Assembly: GCA_946479205.1 (NCBI GenBank)
Contig: CAMLFJ010000222.1
Location: 1 to 6,106 of the forward strand
Direction: 5' to 3'
Length of the DNA stretch: 6,106 bases
From: an uncultured bacterium
Lineage (GTDB): Bacteria; Methylomirabilota; Methylomirabilia; Rokubacteriales; CSP1-6
Positions 1 through 5,356 of the stretch are shown in pieces. Below the pieces are notes generated by a model. The model saw only the letters and a program-made list of their open reading frames with translations. It was not told the DNA's origin and searched no databases. Numbering within the stretch: position 1 is the first letter of the stretch; every line of letters begins with the position of its first letter. A program made the position numbers and the translations under genes.

Positions 1-461
1 ACTACGTCTCGCACTCGCTCTCGCCCACCATCGAGCCGGTGGCCAACCTCTGCGCCTCCGGCGTCTTCGAGCGCTTCCCGCGCTTGCGCGTGGCCACCAT
101 CGAGGCGGGGATCGGCTGGATCGCGTGGTTCCTGGGCGCCATGGACGAGGCCTACCGGAAGCACCACTTCTGGGTGCGGCCGAAGCTCAAGCGGCTGCCG
201 AGCGAGTACTACCGCGAGCACTGCTGGGCCTCGTTCCAGGAGGATCCGGCCGGCCTCGCCCTCGCCGAGCCCATGAACCTGGCCGACCGCTTCATGTGGG
301 GCAACGACTACCCGCATCACGAGGGCACCTGGCCGCATTCGGCCGAGGCCATCGAGCGCACCATGGGTCACCTGTCGGAGACCGCGCGGGCGAACGTGCT
401 CGGCCTCAACGCGGCACGCTTCTTCGGCTTCGAGGTGCCGGCGGGATCCGGGCTCGCGTGA
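1..461 (+). CDS. Amidohydrolase-2 family metal-dependent hydrolase, C-terminal part (5' end outside window)
   Basis: The reading frame is open from base 3 and ends with TGA at 459-461, giving 152 visible residues; the true start lies upstream, and the GTG at 39 is internal. The visible part resembles the C-terminal half of amidohydrolase-2 (PF04909) TIM-barrel hydrolases, the superfamily that includes ACMSD-type decarboxylases and many uncharacterised hydrolases. Supporting motifs are FPRLRVATIEAGIGW (a strand and helix with the typical ExG), the SEYYREHCWASFQEDP segment, and WGNDYPHHEGTWPHS. The Asp of that last motif, at about nt 306-308, is the expected metal-binding or catalytic aspartate after the last barrel strand. 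The C-terminal NAARFFGFEVP matches the usual end of the family. The N-terminal metal-binding HxH cannot be checked. The stop overlaps the next gene's GTG, which suggests one operon with the IclR regulator. Substrate is unknown; a cyclic or aromatic carboxylic compound is only a guess from the family. Confidence 0.92.
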   Translation, partial: YVSHSLSPTIEPVANLCASGVFERFPRLRVATIEAGIGWIAWFLGAMDEAYRKHHFWVRPKLKRLPSEYYREHCWASFQEDPAGLALAEPMNLADRFMWGNDYPHHEGTWPHSAEAIERTMGHLSETARANVLGLNAARFFGFEVPAGSGLA

Positions 462-1285
462 GTCCGGGAACGATCCGCGCTCGTCACGTCGCGGCGACCG
501 GGGCCCATCGCGCGGCCGGGCGCGTGATGGACATCCTGGAGCTGGTTGCCCGCACCCGCGGGGGGCTGGCGCTGCGCGAGCTCAGCGCGCAGCTCGAGGC
601 GCCCAAGAGCAGCCTGCTCCCGCTGCTGCGCACCCTGACCGCGCGGGGCTACCTCGAGCAGGGCGCGCTCGGCGAGTACGGGCTCGGCCCGAAGGCGCTG
701 GAGCTCGGGATGGGCTCGCTCGCCCATCGGGCGTGGCCCGAGATCGCGCGGCCCGTGCTGCGAGAGCTGATGCAGCGCACCGGGGAGACCGTCTTCCTGG
801 GCGCCCTCGGCGGCGACGGCACCGCGGTGGTCTTCGTGGACAAGGTCGAGAGCGAGCAGGTCATCCGCTACGCCGCGGGGGTCGGTGACCGGCGGGCGCT
901 GCACGCGACCTCGAGCGGGAAGGTGATCCTGGCCTTCCTGGCCGCGCCGGAGCGGGAGCGGATCCTTCGCGCGCTCCCGCTCAAGCGCTACACCGACCGC
1001 ACCGTCACGAGCCTGCCCGCGCTGCGCGCCGCGCTCGACGAGGTTCGCCGCACCGGGGTCTGCGTGAACCTGGACGAGCTGGCGCTGGGGGCCGCGGGCA
1101 TCGCGGCCCCGGTTTTCGGCCGCGACGGCCGCGTGGCCGGCGCCTGCGCGATCGGCGGGCCGACCGATCGCGTCCGCCCGCGGCTCAAGCCGCTCGCCGC
1201 GGAGGTGAAGGCCGCCGCGCGCGCCATCTCCGCGCTCCTGGGCCATCGCGACGAGCCCGCCGTCTCCCGGAAGGACCCGGCGTGA
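458..1285 (+). CDS. IclR-family transcriptional regulator
   Basis: A 275-residue protein, the normal IclR length, if translation starts at GTG 458. The GTG shares GTGA with the upstream stop (4-nt overlap), typical of translational coupling; no strong SD lies close by, only weak purine-rich sequence. The frame is open further upstream, but that is antiparallel-free shadow over the hydrolase. An ATG at 527 would cut into the first helix of the DNA-binding domain, so it is less likely. Residues about 18-77 form the winged helix-turn-helix (RVMDILELVAR, then LRELSAQLEAPKSSLLPLLRTL as recognition region, then a short wing ending in YGLGPKAL). Residues about 84-262 are the GAF-like effector domain, with the family signature HATSSGKVILAFL at 149-161 and DELALGAAGIAAPVF at 206-220. 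IclR proteins bind as dimers or tetramers near promoters of catabolic genes and respond to small carbon compounds. Regulation of the coupled hydrolase is inferred. The target and effector are not visible. Confidence 0.93.
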   Translation: MSPGTIRARHVAATGAHRAAGRVMDILELVARTRGGLALRELSAQLEAPKSSLLPLLRTLTARGYLEQGALGEYGLGPKALELGMGSLAHRAWPEIARPVLRELMQRTGETVFLGALGGDGTAVVFVDKVESEQVIRYAAGVGDRRALHATSSGKVILAFLAAPERERILRALPLKRYTDRTVTSLPALRAALDEVRRTGVCVNLDELALGAAGIAAPVFGRDGRVAGACAIGGPTDRVRPRLKPLAAEVKAAARAISALLGHRDEPAVSRKDPA

Positions 1286-1330
1286 TCACGAAGCCCGCGT
1301 AGCAAGACCTTCCGGCCCCCTCCTCGTTCC

Positions 1331-1345
1331 CGGTAAGCGTTACCG
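1331..1345. promoter_or_regulatory. Inverted repeat CGGTAA-GCG-TTACCG, candidate operator
   Basis: Two perfect 6-nt arms (1331-1336 and 1340-1345) flank a 3-nt centre, about 107 nt before the HHE start and 46 nt after the IclR stop. The AT-containing arms stand out in very GC-rich surroundings. The form GTAA-N3-TTAC fits a dimeric repressor site. A 15-bp site with a 3-nt loop and no T tract is a poor terminator. It could be the IclR protein's own site, as IclR operators are short imperfect palindromes, or belong to another regulator. That assignment is speculation. Confidence 0.35.
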
Positions 1346-1438
1346 CGCCCACCCCGCTCGTCGCGTCCATCCGGCCGCGCAACCTCGTTTTTCCCTCTCG
1401 CGTGGACCTAGCACGCGACATGCTTCGGTCACTCCCGC

Positions 1439-1445
1439 AAAGGAG
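1439..1445 (+). promoter_or_regulatory. Strong ribosome binding site of the HHE gene
   Basis: The sequence AAAGGAG ends 6 nt before the ATG at 1452. It is the best Shine-Dalgarno match in the window, fixes the start of the hemerythrin-domain gene and suggests that the gene is well translated. Confidence 0.75.
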
Positions 1446-1451
1446 ACCACC

Positions 1452-1907
1452 ATGGACGCGATCCAGTTTCTCAAGCAGGAGCACCAGAAGGCCAAGAGTG
1501 CATTCGAGAAGCTGCTGGCGGCGGCGCCCGCGAAGCGCGGCGCGCTCTGGGACGAGCTCAAGCCCGAGCTCCGGGCCCACGAGAAGATCGAGGAGCAGTG
1601 CCTCTACGGGCCGATCGCTCGTGACGGCGCCGCGTCGGATCTGGCCCTGTCGGAATGGGTCTCCGACCGCCACCAGGACGAGGTGCGGGTCGAGGGGCTC
1701 ATCAAGGAGACCGCGAGCCTCGATCCCGAGGACGGGCGCTGGCTCGCCACCGTGCGGCAGATCAAGGCCGCGCTCGAGAACCACATCCGGCAGGAAGAGC
1801 AGGACATCTTTCCGCGAATCGGCCAGATCTGGGATCGGTCACGCCTCGCGGACGCCGGTCAGGAGATGGAGCAGGGCAAGTCGGAGAAGGCGGGCCGCCG
1901 CGGGTAG
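1452..1907 (+). CDS. Hemerythrin HHE cation-binding domain protein
   Basis: A soluble 151-residue protein with the four-helix hemerythrin HHE pattern (PF01814). Likely di-iron ligands are His11 (LKQEHQK), His43 and Glu47 (AHEKIEE), His74 (DRHQDE), and His111 and Glu115 (ENHIRQEE), followed by the usual DIFPRI end of helix four. The domain fills residues about 1-125; the last 25 residues are a charged, probably disordered tail (GKSEKAGRRG). There is no signal peptide or membrane segment, so it should be cytoplasmic. Family members bind oxygen, NO or iron at a carboxylate-bridged di-iron site and act in oxygen or nitrosative-stress handling or sensing; which applies here is not visible. The start is set by AAAGGAG 6 nt upstream. 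It is convergent with the hybrid kinase gene (55-nt gap), so it is not in that operon. It follows the IclR gene on the same strand after 166 nt and probably has its own promoter. Confidence 0.9.
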   Translation: MDAIQFLKQEHQKAKSAFEKLLAAAPAKRGALWDELKPELRAHEKIEEQCLYGPIARDGAASDLALSEWVSDRHQDEVRVEGLIKETASLDPEDGRWLATVRQIKAALENHIRQEEQDIFPRIGQIWDRSRLADAGQEMEQGKSEKAGRRG

Positions 1908-1962
1908 ACAATGCGCTGTGCGCGCTCCTCGCGGCCGGAGTCGCGGTGCTGGGCGATCGCTT
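1908..1962. other. Short convergent intergenic gap, no clear terminator
   Basis: The HHE gene and the kinase gene end 55 nt apart, facing each other. Only weak hairpins are visible: GCGC-TGT-GCGC (1913-1923) and CTCC/GGAG (1925-1940) with an 8-nt loop. Neither is followed by a T tract on either strand, so a bidirectional intrinsic terminator is not supported. Confidence 0.4.
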
Positions 1963-4323
1963 TCACAAAGGGCGGGAGCGCGACTCCGTGATGCCCGCGA
2001 GGACCCCGATGAGCTCCTGGGGATCCACCGGTTTCTCCACGAAGACGTTGAAGCCCGCGGCCTCCGCGCGGGCCCGGTCCTGCACGCGCACGTAGGCGGT
2101 GAGGGCCACCGCGGGGGTCTCGCGCCCGCTCCCACGCTCGATCGCGCGGAGGTTGCGGATCAGGGAGTAGCCGTCCTCGTCCGGCATCGCGAGATCCGAG
2201 ACCAGCACGTGCGGCCGGATCCACCGCAGCAGGGCCAGCGCCTCCGTCGCGGAGGTGGCGGTACGCACCGCCGCGCCCGCCTCGGTGAGCACGAGGGCGA
2301 GCATGTCGAGCGCGTCCTGGTCGTCGTCCACCACCAGGATCTGGGCGCCCTGCAGGGCGGGCCGGGACCCGTCGGCGGCGGCGGGCCCGCGGTCGGCTCC
2401 CTCGACGCGCTCGGCGAGGGGCAGCCGCACGATGAACGAGCTGCCGTATCCCTCGCCCGCGCTCTCGGCCCGTACGCATCCGTCGTGCAGCTCGACGAGG
2501 TTCCGGACGATCGCCAGGCCCAGTCCCAGCCCGCCGTGGCGTCGCGTGATGGTCGAGTCGGCCTGGCGGAAGCGGTCGAAGATGAAGGGCAGGAACTCCG
2601 CCGCGACCCCCTCGCCGGTATCGGTGACCGTGATCTGCGCCTGGCCGTCCGCCCGCTCGAGTCGCACCTCCACCCGGCCCCCGGAGGAGGTGAACTTGAT
2701 GGCGTTGGCGAGCAGATTCCAGACCACCTGCTGCAGGCGGCTCGCGTCGCCGACGAGGTGCCGCGCGGCGGGATCGAGGATCACCGCGAGCTGGATGCCC
2801 TTGCCCTCCGCGCCGAGGCGGACCGAGTCAGTCGCCGCGTTGATCACGGTGGCCAGGTCGACCGGGCCGCGGTTCAGGCGCAGGCTGCCGGTGATCACCC
2901 GCGAAGCGTCGAGGATGTCCTCGATGAGCTGCGCCTGGGTCTGGGCGTTGCGCTCGATGACCTCGACCCCGCGGGCCACCGTCGGCTCGTCCGGCTTGCC
3001 CCACCGGAGGATGTGCGACCAGCCCAGGATCGCGTTCAGGGGCGTCCGGAGCTCGTGGGAGACGGTGGCGAGGAACTCGTCCTTCATCCGGTTGGCGGTC
3101 TCGGCCTCCGCGCGGGCGGCGTGTTCGCGGGCCAGCGACCGCCGGCGGTCCTCCAGCTCCTGCTGCAGCCGCTGGTGCAGCCGGGCATTCTCGATCGAGT
3201 CGGCCGCGATCCGCGCGTAGAGATCCATGAGGCGCGTCTCACGGTCCGAGGGGCGGTGCGGCTCCTCGAACAGGACGGACAGCACGCCGATCGTGTCGCC
3301 GCGGCGGCTGATCAGGGGCGTGCTGTGACACGAGCGGAAGCCGGCCCGGCGCGCCGCCTCGCGGTGGGGCGCGTAGAGCGGGTCCGCCTCGGTGTCCTCC
3401 ACCACCACCCGCCGCTCCAGGTAGGCGGTGCCGGAGCCGCCGCCGGCCGGCGGGATCTGCTCGACGTGGCGGAGGAACTCGTCGTCGAGCCCGGCGTGGA
3501 CGCCGAGCCGCAGGCCCGGCTGCTCCGGATCGCAGAGGGAGAGCAGCGCGCGGCCGGTTTGCTGGACGGCCATGGCCGCTCTCAAGACTTCGCGCAGGAC
3601 GGATTCCACGTCGAGGAGACTGGTCAGACGCACGCTGGTCTCGTGAAGCCGGCGAAGATCTTCGACCTGCGCCTCCAGCTCGCCGAGGCGCTCGCTGGCG
3701 TCGGCCGGGCGGGTCCCGGCCGGGATGACCCGCGAGTGGCGGGCGCAGACCTCCGCCACCGGATGCGCGAGCCCGTGACCGCCGAGCCGCTCGAGCGGGT
3801 ACGCGCAGAAGAGCCGGAACGCGTGCGTCCGCCGGAGCTCGTTCCACAGATCCTCGAGACGGAGGGTGGCCGACGTGTCCCCATCCGCGAGGAGCAGGCC
3901 GACCATCTCGCCGAACACGCGCAGCCCGCGTCCGCCGCGGGCGGCGCGCGCCATCATGGGTCCGATCACCTCCGCGAAGCGCTGCGGATCCGGCATCCCG
4001 TCCCGCATGATCCGCGCGAGGGTCGCCTCGGCGTCGAGGGCGACGTAGGCGTCCACGGCGCGCGCCGCGTCCAGGTCGACGCCGTCCGCCCGCAGGCGCC
4101 GCTCGAGCTCTTCCCGGTGCTCGCGGCTGGCGACGACGATCCCGGCCTCCCCGGCCGCGAGGCCCTCGCCGATGAAACGCGCGAGAGAGTCGCAGAGAGA
4201 CGGATCCGCCTCGTAGAACTGCACCACGTGTTCGAACTGGTCGGTTTCCGCCATGGCGCCGAGTACCAGGAGGCAACCGACGTGCCAGTTCCCGATGAAG
4301 TGGAATTCGAGCCATGAGGCCAT
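1963..4323 (-). CDS. MEDS-GAF hybrid histidine kinase with C-terminal receiver domain
   Basis: A 786-residue soluble sensor kinase. Residues 31-190 are a MEDS domain (PF14417, the sensory domain of DcmR and of methanogen/methylotroph sensors): HVVQFYEADPSL, a GEAGIVVASREHR strand-helix, RVFGEMVGLLLADG, LEDLWNEL and LFCAYPLERL. A coiled linker (about 208-235) leads to a GAF domain (about 232-385), then a second coiled coil (385-415). HisKA follows with phospho-acceptor His423 in SHELRTPLN. The ATPase domain has N-box Asn540, G1 DTGEGV (568-573), an F-box FDRFRQ and G2 GGLGLGLAIV. The receiver domain (661-780) keeps Asp666/Asp667, phospho-acceptor Asp710, Thr742 and Lys764, so all catalytic sites look intact. 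No periplasmic or classical transmembrane part is present, so it probably senses a cytoplasmic signal. The start at 4323 has GAGGG 7 nt upstream; Met24 (nt 4254) is the alternative and has no SD. No separate response regulator or HPt gene is adjacent. It may be co-transcribed with the upstream exporter gene. The ligand is unknown. Confidence 0.93.
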   Translation of the reverse strand: MASWLEFHFIGNWHVGCLLVLGAMAETDQFEHVVQFYEADPSLCDSLARFIGEGLAAGEAGIVVASREHREELERRLRADGVDLDAARAVDAYVALDAEATLARIMRDGMPDPQRFAEVIGPMMARAARGGRGLRVFGEMVGLLLADGDTSATLRLEDLWNELRRTHAFRLFCAYPLERLGGHGLAHPVAEVCARHSRVIPAGTRPADASERLGELEAQVEDLRRLHETSVRLTSLLDVESVLREVLRAAMAVQQTGRALLSLCDPEQPGLRLGVHAGLDDEFLRHVEQIPPAGGGSGTAYLERRVVVEDTEADPLYAPHREAARRAGFRSCHSTPLISRRGDTIGVLSVLFEEPHRPSDRETRLMDLYARIAADSIENARLHQRLQQELEDRRRSLAREHAARAEAETANRMKDEFLATVSHELRTPLNAILGWSHILRWGKPDEPTVARGVEVIERNAQTQAQLIEDILDASRVITGSLRLNRGPVDLATVINAATDSVRLGAEGKGIQLAVILDPAARHLVGDASRLQQVVWNLLANAIKFTSSGGRVEVRLERADGQAQITVTDTGEGVAAEFLPFIFDRFRQADSTITRRHGGLGLGLAIVRNLVELHDGCVRAESAGEGYGSSFIVRLPLAERVEGADRGPAAADGSRPALQGAQILVVDDDQDALDMLALVLTEAGAAVRTATSATEALALLRWIRPHVLVSDLAMPDEDGYSLIRNLRAIERGSGRETPAVALTAYVRVQDRARAEAAGFNVFVEKPVDPQELIGVLAGITESRSRPL

Positions 4324-4390
4324 GATTCGGCCCTCGACTTTCTCGGTTCGGCCGCCGGCGGGTAATTTCTTCCCGGAGGGATTTACCGGC
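4324..4390. other. Gap between exporter and kinase genes, with nested hairpin
   Basis: This 67-nt gap is the spacer of a possible two-gene transcript. Near its exporter side GGTAA (4361-4365) pairs with TTACC (4383-4387) around an inner TCCC/GGGA stem (4371-4374 with 4378-4381). Next to it is the perfect 10-bp palindrome CCGCCGGCGG (4352-4361). On the minus strand there is no T tract after these elements, so they are not a good intrinsic terminator. They could slow transcription, protect mRNA or be a regulator site. Read-through into the kinase gene is possible. Confidence 0.3.
4331..4335 (-). promoter_or_regulatory. Ribosome binding site that supports the upstream kinase start
   Basis: On the minus strand GAGGG lies 7 nt before the ATG at 4323. 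The alternative in-frame ATG at 4254 is preceded by pyrimidine-rich sequence without any Shine-Dalgarno match. This favours the longer kinase, with 23 extra residues before the MEDS domain. Confidence 0.45.
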
Positions 4391-5251
4391 TCAGCGCTCG
4401 TCCCAGACCGGCGCCACGATCACCGCGAGCCCCAGCAGGACGAGCGCCATGCCCGCGAGTCGGAGCGGGCCGAACCGCTCCCCGAACGCGAGCGAGGAGG
4501 CGTAGGTCGCGACGAACGGAATCAGGAGCGCGAACGGCGCGACGGTGGCGGCGGGGTAGCGGCGCAGCAGGCCGCCCCAGATCGCGTAGCCGAGGACGGT
4601 GGCGATCAGGCCGATATACAGCGCGGCGGCGCGGCCGAGCCATGAGCTGGCCGCGAGCGCCGGCCCGAGCGCGTACGGCCCGTCGAGGACCAGGGAGAGC
4701 GCGAGCGCCGGCAGCGGCGGGATGACGCTCAGCCAGACCATGAGCCGCAGCATGTCGACCGGCGGCAGCCGCTTGACGAGCACGTTGCCGACGCCCCAGC
4801 TCACCGCGGACAGCCCGCACAGGATGAGCCCCGCCACCGTCAGGTCGCGGCCGACGGTGAGGGCGATCAGCACGAGCCCCGCGAACGCCACCACGGCGCC
4901 GATCCACTCGTGCCGGGCGGGACGCTCGCCCAGGGCCAGCGCGGCGAAGAGGATGGTGAAGAGCGCCTGGGTCTGGACCACGACCGCGGCCAGGCCGGGC
5001 GGCATCCCCAGCGCGATCCCGAAGAACTGCAGGAGGAACTGGCCCAGGAACAGGGTGAGGCCGACCGGCACCAAGGTCCGCCAGGGAATGCGCGGCCGGG
5101 CCAGCACGAGCGCGGGCGCGGCCGCGACGAGGAAGCGCAGCGCGGTGAGCTGGGGAGGGGAGAAATCATCGAGGGCCCACCGGGTGGCGACGAAGGTGAA
5201 GCCCCAGATGACCACCACCAAGAGGACGAGGGCGAGATGGGCGGGCGTCAT
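4391..5251 (-). CDS. eamA: EamA-family (DMT superfamily) exporter, EamA-like
   Basis: A 286-residue inner-membrane protein with ten predicted helices arranged as two EamA repeats (PF00892), about residues 8-131 and 140-281. Helices lie at roughly 5-22, 34-50, 60-81, 86-108, 116-133, 138-158, 169-190, 206-227, 235-255 and 262-281. Segments such as VIWGFTFV, GMPPGLAAVVVQTQALFTI, SWGVGNVLVKRL, ATVLGYAIWGGLLRRY and VAPFALLIPFV resemble E. coli EamA, the O-acetylserine/cysteine exporter, rather than a generic DMT protein. This is from memory of that sequence, so the symbol marks family likeness, not proven orthology. Other possible substrates are amino acids or small metabolites. The start is ATG at 5251, with no clear SD. 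A TATAGT box lies just upstream on this strand, compatible with a very short leader. The gene is divergent from the second amidohydrolase and is the first gene of a possible pair with the kinase. Confidence 0.92.
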   Translation of the reverse strand: MTPAHLALVLLVVVIWGFTFVATRWALDDFSPPQLTALRFLVAAAPALVLARPRIPWRTLVPVGLTLFLGQFLLQFFGIALGMPPGLAAVVVQTQALFTILFAALALGERPARHEWIGAVVAFAGLVLIALTVGRDLTVAGLILCGLSAVSWGVGNVLVKRLPPVDMLRLMVWLSVIPPLPALALSLVLDGPYALGPALAASSWLGRAAALYIGLIATVLGYAIWGGLLRRYPAATVAPFALLIPFVATYASSLAFGERFGPLRLAGMALVLLGLAVIVAPVWDER

Positions 5252-5259
5252 GTCGCCGG

Positions 5260-5265
5260 ACTATA
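5260..5265 (-). promoter_or_regulatory. Candidate -10 box of the exporter gene
   Basis: TATAGT on the minus strand matches five of six -10 consensus bases and lies 8 nt before the ATG at 5251. Transcription would then start at or next to the start codon, which fits the absence of an SD. No good -35 is found at 16-18 bp spacing, so this is weak. Confidence 0.2.
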
Positions 5266-5285
5266 GCACCGCGGGGCGCGTGCGA

Positions 5286-5315
5286 TGGACAAGGGCCGGC
5301 CCCGAAGCGTAGACT
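5286..5315 (+). promoter_or_regulatory. Candidate sigma-70-type promoter of the second amidohydrolase
   Basis: TGGACA (5286-5291, five of six -35 bases) and TAGACT (5310-5315, four of six -10 bases) are 18 bp apart, predicting transcription from about 5322 and a leader of about 35 nt. The perfect palindrome GGGCCGGCCC (5293-5302) lies between the boxes, where a bound repressor would block polymerase. It may also be chance in GC-rich DNA. Confidence 0.35.
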
Positions 5316-5341
5316 CCGGGCGGCTCATCATTCCCCGTTCC

Positions 5342-5347
5342 GGGAGG
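5342..5347 (+). promoter_or_regulatory. Ribosome binding site of the second amidohydrolase
   Basis: GGGAGG ends 9 nt before the ATG at 5357, which sets the start of a gene that has no stop in the window. Confidence 0.55.
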
Positions 5348-5356
5348 CGGCGCCCC

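Larger units (their letters stand above)
1286..1451. other. Intergenic region between the IclR regulator and the HHE gene
   Basis: This 166-nt gap contains a perfect 6-bp-arm inverted repeat (1331-1345), a short T run (1388-1392) and a strong Shine-Dalgarno site just before the HHE start. I found no convincing -35/-10 pair and no GC hairpin followed by a T tract after the IclR stop. A promoter for the HHE gene probably lies here, since the spacing is too long for simple operon coupling and the gene has its own RBS, but it cannot be pinpointed by eye. Confidence 0.5.

Noticed and set aside
125..457. Upstream extension of the IclR frame to an ATG at 125
   Set aside because: This part overlaps the amidohydrolase in another frame and reads as Arg/Gly/Ala-rich shadow. 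The GTG at 458 gives a normal IclR length.
368..1246. 292-codon minus-strand open frame opposite the IclR gene
   Set aside because: Low-complexity Ala/Gly/Arg/Gln-rich translation without motifs, antisense to a well-supported regulator.
1913..1940. Possible terminator between the convergent HHE and kinase genes
   Set aside because: Stems are only four base pairs and no T tract follows on either strand.
1402..4317. 971-codon plus-strand open frame spanning the HHE gene and the antisense of the kinase
   Set aside because: It is a shadow caused by high GC and scarce stops. Its product is Arg/Ser/Pro/His-rich with no domain, while the same DNA encodes clear HHE and hybrid kinase proteins in other frames.
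4599..5312. 237-codon plus-strand open frame opposite the exporter
   Set aside because: Ser/Arg/Thr-rich with no hydrophobic pattern or motif; the minus strand encodes a ten-helix EamA protein.
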